Of a stretch of 64,000 bases of DNA, positions 58,301 to 63,689 are shown piece by piece. Every line of letters starts with the position of its first letter. Within the stretch, counting starts at the first letter, position 1. Source of the stretch: Opisthorchis felineus (Eukaryota; Platyhelminthes; Trematoda; Opisthorchiida; Opisthorchiidae); contig SJOL01007527.1 of the NCBI GenBank assembly GCA_004794785.1, forward strand, positions 48,454-112,453, in the 5' to 3' direction. Position numbers and translations under genes: made by a program. The notes under the pieces were generated by a model, which was given only the letters and a program-made list of their open reading frames with translations, ran no database searches and was not told the origin of the DNA.

Positions 58301-61300
58301 GCATAGACGTTGCTGTGAAGATACCATTGTAGAAATATGGCATTTACATTGAGAAAACTTCGCCCTTCGAGTCAACAGTAGTTTAAATTCATCACGTCAA
58401 CCTCGCCTACCATCACGTTTTTCTTCTGTTGCCTGTTAACGGCAGAGCGCACAACTTTATGGATACCCATGCTGTCGCATGAATAAAAATACTTACAAGC
58501 ATCATCAAAAGACTGCGGAAAGCTACCATTGTTTGAGCATCGATGTCCCAGAGGCGTCGTTTGTACCTGGTGAGAACATTGGACCACCAATGTTGAGATA
58601 TGTCCAGTGGTTGCCGTGGTAACAACTCATGCCGGATAGGCAAGGTGGACACTTCCTAGAGCGCACTGGGTTGGGTGGTACCTCTAAATGCCAGCAGACG
58701 GGCATCCTCAAGGGGCTGTTCTCGCTCGACCCCGTGACGTTCGGAAGCGTATTAAGAGAGGTTAAGTGATGATTTGGCAGTTGGGTATGAAGGCCGTGAT
58801 CACCAGACTTAGTCTCACCAGTAACCATGACAGGGACACAAACTCAAGCCGCTGCTCTAGATGCGAAGCTACCCTCCGCGATTCTCCCACCCAGGCCAAA
58901 CCATATGCAATGAACGCTCGATTCACAATCCAATGATAGCAGATATACCCTCCAGTGTGCGTTATCACTTTGCATTGGTTATCTAATTGAACCCGTCCCC
59001 AGATGGCGAATTCAAACAGGCAGTCTTATTACTACGCTAAACAAAGCAGTGAACATCTTAACTACAACCAGCTACAACTCAGTAAAAATGGACTCACCTT
59101 GGTCAATAACAACTTTATGATCGGGGTAATTCGGAGAACGATTTCGTTGGGTTCGTACAGTGCACGACGGTTGAGAACGATGTGCTCGGGCAGCGGCCTT
59201 GCTGGGAACAACTTCGCGTATGGACAACCATCCCACTCACTATAAAATAGGAAGGATATCAATTGAGCAAATACTTCATAAGAAAATTAGTCTTAAGGAT
59301 TTCTTCGAAAGTATATAATAGATCGGCAATACTATACGCGCTGGTGCACCTACAGGGGTCACCTCATGTTTCAACCGACAAAATATTCGCAGTATATTTC
59401 CCTCACAGAAAGTACTACTCATGAGGTTGCCGAAGAGTTTTCAACAATCTCATGGGTAGTGCGTTTGGAAGCAACTCGACTGGTCTCCTGCCTCTAGCTT
59501 TTATCCGACTGGATCAACTCCAGACTTAATGTATGAGCTTAGAATTTTGATCCATTCGGAATTATTGATTGGCAGTATATCAGCCCAATTAGCTTGGGCG
59601 ATTACGAGTCCAAAGGCCACAGCAGCATATCCAAATTAGTGGTACGTAAACGAAGGTAAACAGATCACTAATTTTCACATTAGGTAGTGTTGATGGGATA
59701 TAAAGAAGAAACTACACGGAATTCTCCATTTGTAGTATTGTTCGACAGAATATGCTGCTTGAAGGCCGCCGCATGTTTCAAGTGGGTCGGTTTTTTCTTC
59801 GACACTAATAATAATTTTAAGGTTAGTCGGAACTCTTCCACAGCTCAGTACCTCGCCCAAAAGAACAAAAGTGGCGGGGGGATGTGGAGAAAAATATTCG
59901 GAGATCTTGAAAATCGGGCCAACCGAAACACGAAATGGTCTTAGCGCAGAACATTCGGTTGAAGAACGTCTCACATCAATACCAAATTAGTTTGCAAGCG
60001 ACTGTTACATCAATCGGCTCTAACACTCTTCAGGTGCCTGGCTGCTATGCTACTCGGAGGAAGTACGAGGGTTGAGATACTGTTAGCCTACATAGCAGCC
60101 GAGGTGCGGGGGTTGGATTCAAATCATGGACATTCCGGCCATTAAGTTTACTTCTTAACCACTGAGCAATTGCGACCTCAGTATGGTAGTACGATGCTCA
60201 GATACCGATGCTCGACATGTTCGGCACGTTCATGACGTGCCGGCTGGTCCGTGCAACACAGCAGCGCGAAAAATGTTATGCTAATTACAGGCTGCAGGGT
60301 AGCAAGCTACAGCTAAATGAGATGCAAAGGATGTGTGTTACATAGGTATATTACATCATGTGGTTGGGTTGTGCTCAATGGCTAGTGTGATAATGAAAAT
60401 ACAGACGTATAAAGGGATATCAGTCTGTCGTTGTTTTGCGGACTACTCTGAAAATGTACGTCAACGGAAGTGCAACACAAGTGCCAGACTATTTATCGAT
60501 GGAGATGAGACGACCAAGCCCGTGTCCCAAGATCCTTATTGACACGCCACCTCGTTTGCCAAATTAAACGAACAACTCGACTCGAAAGCTGTTTATCGTA
60601 TTTGGAAAAGAATGCCAGCGAAAAAGCCAAGCGTTTTTCTTCCTAGGAGAATGTATCGCCTAGAGAAGTATCGGACCTGACCGAATAGACATACGGTGAA
60701 CATTTGTTACTATATCCCGTCCACATTGTTGATAACCTTTCGGTAACGGCACAGTTAAGATGGATTGTGAAAAAAGCTTCCTGATGATAGATGAGTATCA
60801 TCACTAGTTCTCTCCATTCAATGTTGATGTGTTTAAGTTCAAGAAATTTTGATAAGCAGTAGTTATTCTGGCGCGCGGAGAAGCATGCTTGGCTCAACTA
60901 GTCTACAGTGACTGAACTTAGTCCCTAAATTTCAACTGCATTAGGATTAATCCTCCCGGTTTTCAGCTAGTTGTGCTTTGTTACGAGCTACAAAGTGGAA
61001 TATTGTTTTCTTCAGCTGACTAATAGGGCCATGTGAATAGTGGCATGAGAATATTGCAATCCCCTATGAAGGGATCAAGAACGTTGATATGATGGCATCG
61101 CCTGTTGAGTTCTGGAACAATGAAGAAAACGGGCCCTTCCAACCACTGAACTAAGTCTCGAAATACTACCAATATGTGGCTATTCTTCATCAATTTCAGT
61201 CACCGAAGAAAAAATTGGGGTACTGAGAAGCTACTCCCGAACGATAAACAGTGTGTGGATACTACCTGGGGATCCCAATGGAACCTGACTATGTGAGCAA

Positions 61301-62491
61301 TGCTGTCTCGCAAGGAAACACAATTATTTATACACTTCAAGGATATTTTCGTTGTTTCAGTGTGCTTTGCAAACGTAAATCGCACGCTTAAATTTCCATC
61401 GAATTCTAAGACGGACAGCCTGAAGGTTGTAGACCGTGCCTTACAAGCTACATTATCGGTGGTAACATTTACGTCATTTGTCGCACTGAAACGGGTTGTA
61501 CGGAAGTCTATAGGTCACATGCGAAACAAGATGACATTTGCTATGTAAGCCCGGCTACAGTGATCTTCTTGAGAGGAGTTATTCGGATAGAGGTGGCCCC
61601 TACACAGGGTCTAAAGCAAGCAGTGTACATCAGCCACAATCTATCGTGCAATCTCTCCCGAAAAAGCAGAGAAATTTTCCATTATGAGGCTACTGCACTT
61701 CGAACCAAAGAAGCGTCTTCAACATCTGAATGCCGTGCTATGTGCAGTGCCAAAGGTACAAGGTATCAAACACAAACTTGAGATAAAAAAATGATGTTGG
61801 TCTCGATGATTTTCGTTGAAACAACGCGTTCTTTTTTCATGTCTTCAATGAGGCTGCCACTAGCAGTAGCCCGTGGTGTACTACTGTTGTTACTGATGAT
61901 GGCGACACTGTACTGCCTGACTAGTGAAACTGGTTCCATAAAATGAACAAAGCCAATTTTTGCGGGTGGAATTCGGTCAGCAAGCCGTGCTGTTTTGAGA
62001 TTATTTGGTTACATGGATCAGAAGAATTGGCGACACTTATTGAGTAGTTTCGGAATCAGCGTTGCAAACCATTTTTGATAAACCCAAAGCTATATATAGA
62101 AATCACGCTTATCTATACAGACGATCTACATATGAAATTAACAGTAGTGTCACATAACACCCACGGACGTAGAATTTTTCGTTCCGGCATATTGAGTAAG
62201 ATTGCACACATTGCAAGATAGGACAAACGAACAAATTAATCGATTTAAGTTATAAAGTTCGGGTATACTTGCTGACAGCCTGAATATAGTGCACACTTTA
62301 CCTGAGTAGATTGAACTGACAGAGATCCCGATCCCAAATATATTTCAGTTTCTTATAAAAGAAGTAGACGGTGATGTTCGGATCCTCGAGAAACTTGTCA
62401 GGATTAATGCAAAAATACCTTGTCCATGGAACTCGAGCAGTCAGGAGCTACTTTGTTGATAGGGACTGTGTGTGGTTTCACCATCATCTCC
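1141..62491 (-). CDS. ATP13A-like: P5B-type ATPase (ATP13A family), partial, spliced gene; 20 exons recognised
   Basis: Animal P5B ATPases are ATP-driven pumps of endosomal and lysosomal membranes; human ATP13A2 exports polyamines from lysosomes. The exons listed separately below assemble into about 1,160 residues. In order they give a core membrane entry, an A domain with LTGES, M4 with the P5B signature PPALP (P5A enzymes have PPELP), a P domain with DKTGT, an N domain with [21 protein letters not shown], and six C-terminal membrane segments ending in a basic tail. Human family members are roughly 1,180-1,230 residues, so about the first 100 residues are missing and probably lie beyond the window. 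All junctions use GT-AG, and reading phase is preserved throughout except at one junction near 8.4/5.9 kb. I cannot assign it to A2, A3, A4 or A5 from sequence alone. All catalytic motifs are intact, so it looks functional. Confidence 0.95.
1333..5168 (-). other. Intron of the ATP13A-like gene, 3.8 kb
   Basis: This is the last intron, between the penultimate helix exon and the terminal exon. I saw no recognisable repeat, ORF or RNA gene in it. Confidence 0.7.
5169..5257 (-). CDS. ATP13A-like: ATP13A-like exon s (penultimate membrane helix)
   Basis: This is an 89-bp exon, phase 1 in and phase 0 out, with acceptor ttcctcaacag and donor gtatgt. It encodes [19 protein letters not shown] then [11 protein letters not shown], a hydrophobic helix followed by the short luminal loop (family pattern LYP....). 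Its phase matches both neighbours. Confidence 0.92.
5688..5865 (-). CDS. ATP13A-like: ATP13A-like exon r ([15 protein letters not shown])
   Basis: This is a 178-bp exon, phase 0 in and phase 1 out, with acceptor gatgacccag and donor gtaagt. It encodes [34 protein letters not shown] and [26 protein letters not shown] and FSKG.P.R are strongly conserved P5B motifs. The sequence just before the acceptor is open in frame, so a slightly longer exon cannot be excluded. Confidence 0.94.
5866..8382 (-). other. Intronic region around the unresolved junction
   Basis: This is 2.5 kb between exons whose phases do not match. Apart from the 19-bp candidate at 7327-7345 and a run of nine G at 7418-7426, nothing was recognised. 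Confidence 0.5.
7327..7345 (-). CDS. Candidate 19-bp microexon of the ATP13A-like gene
   Basis: This 19-bp stretch is flanked by AG (cgctttaag) and a GTAAGA donor on the minus strand. It enters in phase 2 and leaves in phase 0, exactly what is needed to bridge exons 8383-8533 and 5688-5865, and would create the peptide QPWYNVGFIQPL at the joint. It was found by searching for a phase-compatible piece, so chance is a real possibility. Confidence 0.25.
8383..8533 (-). CDS. ATP13A-like: ATP13A-like exon q (membrane helix, ends SAQP)
   Basis: This is a 151-bp exon, phase 1 in and phase 2 out, with acceptor ttattttctag and donor gtaagt. It encodes [19 protein letters not shown], then [18 protein letters not shown] and [12 protein letters not shown] followed by the bases TG. 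It matches the helix ending in the conserved QPW motif. Its exit phase does not fit the next strong exon at 5688-5865, which begins in phase 0; see the microexon candidate. Confidence 0.9.
8534..11120 (-). other. Intron of the ATP13A-like gene, 2.6 kb
   Basis: This lies between exons 11121-11193 and 8383-8533, with a consistent split Phe codon. No repeats or genes were recognised. Confidence 0.7.
11121..11193 (-). CDS. ATP13A-like: ATP13A-like exon p (membrane helix, PQFLFIDL)
   Basis: This is a 73-bp exon, phase 0 in and phase 1 out, with acceptor cgcttatgcag and donor gtaagt. It encodes [18 protein letters not shown] plus TTLSVT. NL.D.QFLFIDL is the conserved M7-region pattern of P5B ATPases. 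The trailing T joins TT of the next exon to give Phe. Confidence 0.93.
12098..12427 (-). CDS. ATP13A-like: ATP13A-like exon o ([14 protein letters not shown], into M5-M6)
   Basis: This is a 330-bp exon, phase 0/0, with acceptor ttaacttag and donor gtgagt. It encodes [53 protein letters not shown] and [11 protein letters not shown]. It ends in membrane sequence [24 protein letters not shown] coordinates Mg2+ in the P domain. The open frame continues past the donor without family similarity. Confidence 0.98.
12811..13123. repeat. Diverged direct repeat, copy 1
   Basis: This shares ordered blocks with the second copy 550 bp downstream. The blocks are AAGGAGGAA.GCCCTTCGCTGC, CGGTTACAGAC, TGGATATT, CACCTTCCAT, and GC.TCATCAGTAGTAT near the end. 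No terminal inverted repeats, ORF or tRNA promoter boxes were recognised, so the class is unknown. Confidence 0.75.
13365..13673. repeat. Diverged direct repeat, copy 2
   Basis: This is the second copy of the unit at 12811-13123, in the same orientation and colinear through about 310 bp with many substitutions and small indels. The two copies could be a local tandem duplication or two insertions of one element. Confidence 0.75.
19366..19546 (-). CDS. ATP13A-like: ATP13A-like exon n ([13 protein letters not shown])
   Basis: This is a 181-bp exon, phase 2 in and phase 0 out, with acceptor cctcttccag and donor gttcgt. It starts [13 protein letters not shown] and ends [19 protein letters not shown] plus YPWLIPK. 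The pattern Y.FA..GK...VI..H is a P5-specific stretch just before VFARM.PDQK, which is where the next exon begins. The donor GTTCGT is weaker than the others. Confidence 0.92.
19547..24002 (-). other. Intron of the ATP13A-like gene, 4.5 kb
   Basis: It contains one weak LINE-like remnant near 21.2 kb; nothing else was recognised. Minus-strand open frames near 19.6-20 kb and 21.8-22.2 kb lack family similarity. Confidence 0.6.
21240..21360 (+). mobile_element. Possible remnant of a non-LTR reverse transcriptase linker
   Basis: The plus-strand frame reads [19 protein letters not shown], resembling the conserved A.RLKSGKAPGPDG stretch that precedes the RT fingers in LINE proteins. The adjoining sequence does not continue the match, so this is a weak call. 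Confidence 0.35.
24003..24390 (-). CDS. ATP13A-like: ATP13A-like exon m ([14 protein letters not shown] plus variable insert)
   Basis: This is the longest exon found (388 bp), phase 1 in and phase 2 out, with acceptor cacaatcag and donor gtacgt. It opens with [17 protein letters not shown] then [15 protein letters not shown]. About 95 residues of low-conservation, Ser/Thr/Pro/Val-rich sequence follow, the family's variable P-domain insert. The open frame continues past the donor, but only this donor gives the phase needed by the next exon. Confidence 0.95.
24391..26448 (-). other. Intron of the ATP13A-like gene, 2.1 kb
   Basis: It splits the Gly codon of MVTGDN. No repeat or ORF was recognised. 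Confidence 0.7.
26449..26688 (-). CDS. ATP13A-like: ATP13A-like exon l (N to P domain, MVTG)
   Basis: This is a 240-bp exon, phase 1/1, with acceptor cataatttag and donor gtaagt. It encodes [41 protein letters not shown] and [21 protein letters not shown] and MENKLK..T are hallmark stretches; the final Gly of MVTGDN is split with the next exon. Confidence 0.97.
26980..27050 (-). repeat. tRNA-derived promoter relic (A and B box)
   Basis: On the minus strand GGATCAGTCGGTAGGGC at 27024-27040 resembles a pol III A box, and GGTTCGGTTCC at 26987-26997 a B box, spaced as in a tRNA. The T-arm and anticodon stems do not pair cleanly, so it reads as a tRNA pseudogene or SINE head. Confidence 0.55.
27395..27610 (+). 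mobile_element. tRNA-derived SINE, copy 1
   Basis: It has an A-box-like AACTCAGTGGGTAAG and a B-box-like GGTTTGAAGCC, then a body shared with copies at 56.3 and 63.4 kb: GGGCTTGAGCAGCCTA.CAGTA and CCTCGTGCTTTCTTCGGGTG, ending near GATGAACGATTTTT. It is diverged from the other two copies. Confidence 0.8.
27818..27837. repeat. (ACTAT)4 microsatellite
   Basis: Four perfect tandem ACTAT units. Confidence 0.95.
30990..31150. repeat. Unknown interspersed repeat, copy 1
   Basis: It shares CTCTTTGACAGCCCACGACCG and a downstream GACTTTATGTT.CA.TTGAA block with the copy at 39.4 kb. No coding or pol III features were recognised. Confidence 0.65.
31190..32370 (+). mobile_element. Degenerate RTE-like LINE (RT and C-terminal fragment)
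   Basis: The RT part starts GCMDHKF and continues [18 protein letters not shown] (motif A) and VRQGYSLS (motif B, Cys lost), with frameshifts. Further on, in shifting frames, it gives [14 protein letters not shown] then [17 protein letters not shown] sequence, matching the LINE C-terminal [15 protein letters not shown] region. The YADD region is not recognisable. It is antisense to the host gene. Confidence 0.85.
32678..32834 (-). CDS. ATP13A-like: ATP13A-like exon k (N domain, IGIIRQFPF and KGAPE)
   Basis: This is a 157-bp exon, phase 0 in and phase 1 out, with acceptor tcatggtag and donor gtgagt. It encodes [40 protein letters not shown] and RRDT. KGAPE is the conserved N-domain nucleotide-binding motif. 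The trailing A joins TA of the next exon to give Ile, as in DTIPSDF. Confidence 0.97.
32835..34181 (-). other. Intron of the ATP13A-like gene, 1.3 kb
   Basis: It contains a short imperfect tandem duplication at 33590-33635; otherwise nothing was recognised. Confidence 0.7.
33590..33635. repeat. Imperfect tandem duplication, 2 x ~23 bp
   Basis: Two adjacent units read ACATTGTGTTCTTAAAGGAGA, the second with an extra CTT. Confidence 0.9.
34182..34304 (-). CDS. ATP13A-like: ATP13A-like exon j (N-domain linker)
   Basis: This is a 123-bp exon, phase 0/0, with acceptor ttttccgtag and donor gtaagt. It encodes [17 protein letters not shown], then [10 protein letters not shown] and [10 protein letters not shown]. 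Position, phase and the P.IVRPP pattern match the variable linker between KMFE.T.W and the EIGIVRQFPF motif. It sits alone between two introns of 1.3 and 9.4 kb. Confidence 0.85.
36640..39290 (-). mobile_element. Degenerate near-full-length RTE-like LINE (EN to RT)
   Basis: Reading 5' to 3' on the minus strand, an APE-type endonuclease segment comes first (39279 down: [18 protein letters not shown], then [17 protein letters not shown]). The EN-RT linker follows ([28 protein letters not shown]) around 38.6 kb, then a further linker near 38.0-38.3 kb. RT and 3' sequence at 36.7-37.9 kb is colinear at nucleotide level with the younger copy at 40.0-41.5 kb. Stops and frameshifts are frequent, so it is inactive. 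Confidence 0.85.
39390..39540. repeat. Unknown interspersed repeat, copy 2
   Basis: It begins ACTACTCATAAGGTTGCTGAA and includes CTTCGACAATCCACGACCG and AACTTTATGTTATACTTGAA. It aligns with copies at 31.0 and 59.4 kb, and lies just 5' of the degenerate LINE's endonuclease end. Confidence 0.65.
40040..41560 (-). mobile_element. 5'-truncated RTE-like LINE with intact reverse transcriptase
   Basis: The open frame at 40398-41891 covers RT motif A ([13 protein letters not shown], residues 173-185), motif B ([18 protein letters not shown]) and motif C ([13 protein letters not shown] at 275-278). The C-terminal region includes [23 protein letters not shown] similarity starts near residue 112 (about 41.56 kb), so EN is missing and the copy is 5'-truncated. 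After GGQPLT at 40.4 kb the frame breaks and continues in another frame. The 3' end is a short ATC/GAT repeat near 40.05 kb, typical of RTE elements. Few disabling changes suggest a recent insertion, in sense with the host gene. Confidence 0.92.
41561..41891 (-). CDS. Open frame fused upstream of the truncated LINE
   Basis: The first ~112 codons of the 497-codon LINE open frame ([10 protein letters not shown] to [11 protein letters not shown]) show no RT or EN similarity I can see and precede the LINE truncation point. They are probably flanking intron sequence open by chance, or another repeat. There is no evidence of expression. Confidence 0.35.
43743..43949 (-). CDS. ATP13A-like: ATP13A-like exon i ([13 protein letters not shown])
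   Basis: This is a 207-bp exon, phase 0/0, with acceptor catctgacaag and donor gtaagc. It encodes [16 protein letters not shown], then [14 protein letters not shown] and [14 protein letters not shown]. It completes the P-domain signature and enters the nucleotide-binding domain. MATCHS and GDPLDLKMF patterns are diagnostic of P5 ATPases. Confidence 0.97.
43950..45732 (-). other. Intron of the ATP13A-like gene, 1.8 kb
   Basis: It separates CFDK from TGTLTED. Nothing else was recognised in it. Confidence 0.75.
45733..45933 (-). CDS. ATP13A-like: ATP13A-like exon h (M4 PPALP to phosphorylation Asp)
   Basis: This is a 201-bp exon, phase 0/0, with acceptor cctttgtag and donor gtaagc. It encodes [35 protein letters not shown] and [10 protein letters not shown], ending CFDK. 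PPALP is the P5B M4 substrate-site signature. The Asp of CFDK is the autophosphorylated residue, completed by TGTLTED in the next exon. Confidence 0.98.
45934..47966 (-). other. Intron of the ATP13A-like gene, 2.0 kb
   Basis: No repeats or genes were recognised. Confidence 0.75.
47967..48277 (-). CDS. ATP13A-like: ATP13A-like exon g ([12 protein letters not shown] to M3)
   Basis: This is a 311-bp exon, phase 1 in and phase 0 out, with acceptor cccttcttag and donor gtaatt. It encodes [16 protein letters not shown], then [33 protein letters not shown] and [15 protein letters not shown], ending in a hydrophobic helix ([18 protein letters not shown]). These are textbook P5B motifs and contain the catalytic Glu of TGES. 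Confidence 0.97.
48558..48568. repeat. C11 homopolymer
   Basis: A run of eleven cytosines. Confidence 0.95.
49490..49870 (+). mobile_element. 3' end of an RTE-like LINE (same family as 40.0 kb copy)
   Basis: Frames give [18 protein letters not shown] then [16 protein letters not shown], the same C-terminal sequence found after the frame break of the 40-kb copy. The shared 3' UTR TACGGCAGTGAAGCATCAGTG and a terminal GATGATGA follow. It is heavily 5'-truncated. Confidence 0.88.
50133..50168. repeat. 18-bp tandem duplication
   Basis: Two adjacent units AGGGGAAAGGTAGWCGAA, differing at one base. Confidence 0.95.
50200..51290 (+). mobile_element. Degenerate LINE of a second lineage (RT fragment)
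   Basis: With frameshifts and stops the plus strand reads [12 protein letters not shown], then [15 protein letters not shown] plus [18 protein letters not shown] (motif A region), NQGCV and FFNFYL (motif B region), [15 protein letters not shown] (motif C, FADD to FADN), and [15 protein letters not shown]. The TKAFD.VNR.AL and FGL.IN..KT patterns differ from the RTE-like copies elsewhere in the window, so this is a different non-LTR family. Confidence 0.85.
52691..52706. repeat. (ATA)n microsatellite
   Basis: About five ATA/AAT units. Confidence 0.95.
53472..53603 (-). CDS. ATP13A-like: ATP13A-like exon f (A domain, VPGDLIEIP)
   Basis: This is a 132-bp exon, phase 1/1. The acceptor is atgcacatag and the donor gtacgt. 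It encodes [33 protein letters not shown] and LT. The final Gly codon of the actuator-domain LTGES motif is split with the next exon. The A domain carries the dephosphorylation Glu in TGES. Confidence 0.96.
53604..54442 (-). other. Intron of the ATP13A-like gene, 0.8 kb
   Basis: Nothing beyond splice signals was recognised. Confidence 0.75.
54443..54518 (-). CDS. ATP13A-like: ATP13A-like exon e (start of A domain)
   Basis: This is a short 76-bp exon, phase 0 in and phase 1 out, with acceptor ctctgtttag and donor gtacgt. It encodes [19 protein letters not shown] then EVNGLT. It supplies the small segment normally found between YELRR and the STELVPGD stretch. Without it the flanking exons would be out of phase; with it they join exactly, through an Asp split codon. 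Confidence 0.85.
54519..55353 (-). other. Intron of the ATP13A-like gene, 0.8 kb
   Basis: Nothing beyond splice signals was recognised. The open frame running from the upstream exon into this intron is not family-like. Confidence 0.75.
55354..55488 (-). CDS. ATP13A-like: ATP13A-like exon d (NPFY, membrane helices M1-M2)
   Basis: This is a 135-bp exon, phase 0/0, with acceptor ctgttttcag and donor gtaagt. It encodes [17 protein letters not shown], then [18 protein letters not shown] and IIQVYELRR. This is the characteristic helix pair of P5 ATPases starting at LNPFY.FQ, followed by the cytosolic turn into the A domain. Reading through the donor would continue open for about 80 codons of non-family sequence, so the donor at the RR/V boundary is well supported. 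Confidence 0.95.
56010..56230 (+). mobile_element. RTE-like LINE reverse-transcriptase fragment
   Basis: The plus frame reads [19 protein letters not shown] followed by [16 protein letters not shown]. This matches the IFKK....NYRGISL..V.SK stretch at the start of LINE RT domains. It breaks off before motif A. Confidence 0.8.
56258..56500 (+). mobile_element. tRNA-derived SINE, copy 2
   Basis: A box GGCTCAGTGGTTAGAGCGC and B box GGTTCGAACCC are well preserved, with GGCCGGAAGGTACGT between them. The body carries CTTGGGCAACCTGGCAGTAT and CTCGTGCTTTCTTCGGGTGG. It is very similar to the copy at 63.4 kb. Its antisense open frame gives the spurious peptide [16 protein letters not shown]. Confidence 0.9.
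59098..59239 (-). CDS. ATP13A-like: ATP13A-like exon c (YxPNEI, entry to M1)
   Basis: This is a 142-bp exon, phase 2 in and phase 0 out. The acceptor is ttttatag and the donor gtgagt. It encodes [14 protein letters not shown] followed by PIIKLLLTK. In this family the motif is usually YGPNEI, so the Gly is replaced by Glu here. It links directly to the CLNPFYCFQ exon. Confidence 0.92.
59410..59470. repeat. Unknown interspersed repeat, copy 3 (fragment)
   Basis: ACTACTCATGAGGTTGCCGAA then TTTTCAACAATCTCATG aligns with the start of the copy at 39.4 kb. The match fades after about 50 bp. Confidence 0.5.
59990..60185 (-). mobile_element. tRNA-derived SINE, copy 3 (reverse orientation)
   Basis: The reverse strand gives GCTCAGTGGTTAAGAAGT as A box and GATTTGAATCC as a B-box-like motif. 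A body with CAACCCTCGTACTTCCTCCGA and CAGCCAGGCACCTGAAGAG follows. It is the most diverged of the clear SINE copies. Confidence 0.75.
62302..62393 (-). CDS. ATP13A-like: ATP13A-like exon b (YKKLKYIWD segment)
   Basis: This is a 92-bp exon, phase 0 in and phase 2 out, with acceptor ctgacaag and donor gtaaag. The encoded [17 protein letters not shown] matches the conserved aromatic-basic stretch of P5B ATPases (typically an RYF.YKK.RY.WD pattern) that precedes the first core membrane helix. The two trailing bases AG combine with the first T of the next exon to make Ser. Confidence 0.85.
62419..62491 (-). CDS. ATP13A-like: ATP13A-like exon a (N-terminal region)
   Basis: This is a 73-bp exon entering in phase 2 and leaving in phase 0. 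It is bounded by an acceptor reading cacttcag and a donor gtattt. It encodes about 24 residues containing [10 protein letters not shown], a polar stretch that would sit between the N-terminal membrane-associated segments and the YKKLKYIWD exon. It was chosen because the phase fits the next exon and a stop lies just upstream in the same frame. It carries no catalytic motif, so this is one of the weaker exons. Confidence 0.6.
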
Positions 62492-63394
62492 CTGAAGTGT
62501 CAGGTGACTACAGTTGAGCTCAGAACATACCCCTCGTCTTCGATAACGGATGCGAGTACACGAAGAACGAAATATACACCGGAAGAATCCTGTCAACGTA
62601 ATTAGGTATGCATATTGACAATGTTAAATACAACATACGAATGAAAAATATATGAAGTGCATTGACACTGGAATTCTAGCAAAATGTGGGGTCAATGTTT
62701 AAAGTATGAGCGGTACACTTGATGGAGTAAATCTGCTGGATATCAATATACTGAATAATTGTCCTAGTTCCCTTTAGTGACCCCTAGAGCTATAAACAAC
62801 CCCTAAATAGCATCGGTTTACGAACAGCACATAGCACGTAATAATTTTCAGGATTCAAACACGGATGTGTTGTTGATCAGTAATTGATGACACTAAGCTC
62901 ATCAACGAATAAATTCAAAACGCCTCATGTACACTTTTACGTTCGTCTCTGGAGGGAGTATTGTTGAAGTGTCAAACCTCATGAAAGCATTTCGATACCC
63001 CTGGCGTTGCAGAGGGGGTAAATTGCTGCATAAACACATTGATGAGACGGAGAAGAGTTACTCCTATTTGATACTACTGGATTTGATAAACCCAGACGAA
63101 CGCTTTTCATTGTTCCCGACTAATCCTCTAAAGTGGGCGAGCAAAACTTTCAGTAAGCTCACGGAATGCCATAGAACTATTGTGGCTGAAAAAACTGCAA
63201 CAGTCCGTGTGTACGGGCCGCCACAAACAGGGGAGTTCTCATATGGGTCATTGTAATAACGTGTGTAATACACCCTCTGCTGGATGTCCTTCCATTTAAC
63301 GCGATTTCAATGATTCATCATCATTCTTATTAGTATCAGCTGTACTTGTCGTACAGTGGCTGTATCTGCTACAATTTCGGCCATCGATGATTTG
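62492..63394 (-). other. Presumed upstream intron
   Basis: The exon supplying two bases to the split codon at 62491 was not found here or further upstream. No N-terminal ATP13A exon, repeat or RNA gene was recognised. Confidence 0.5.
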
Positions 63395-63600
63395 GGGAGG
63401 TAGGTCGAGATGCCTCAGTGCTTAGAGCGCGAATTTACTGACCGGAAGGTACGTGGTTCGAACCCGACCTCTGTCTCTCGACTTCCCCTGTCTGGGCTTG
63501 GGCAACCTGTCAGTATCCCAGGCTTCGTGCTCCTTTCTGGTGGCGTGGGAGTTAGGCAGCGACAGGGTGCTGCACCTGAACGATTTTGGGGAGGTGGGGT
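63395..63600 (+). mobile_element. tRNA-derived SINE, copy 4
   Basis: It has A box CCTCAGTGCTTAGAGCGC and B box GGTTCGAACCC, with the same spacer ACCGGAAGGTACGT and the body GGGCAACCTGTCAGTATCCC. It ends near CTGAACGATTTTGGGGAGG. It is followed directly by the reverse-oriented LINE 3' end. Confidence 0.9.
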
Positions 63601-63689
63601 AGGCAGCTGCGCATTGGAGGCGGGAGCTGATAAATTGTTGCGTAAATACAGGTCTGTCAGTGGACTTTTAAGTGGGGGGATTAGGAAGG

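Larger units (their letters stand above)
55489..59097 (-). other. Intron of the ATP13A-like gene, 3.6 kb
   Basis: It contains a LINE RT fragment at 56.0 kb immediately followed by a SINE at 56.26 kb, and a (TGG)4 tract at 57666-57679. Nothing else was recognised. Confidence 0.7.
59240..62301 (-). other. Intron of the ATP13A-like gene, 3.1 kb
   Basis: It contains the third copy of the unknown repeat near 59.4 kb and a minus-strand SINE near 60.1 kb; nothing else was recognised. Confidence 0.7.

Noticed and set aside
58372..58828. Overlapping minus-strand open frames near 58.4-58.8 kb
   Set aside because: Looked for ATP13A N-terminal or LINE similarity and found none; flanking exons 59098-59239 and 55354-55488 already join in phase.
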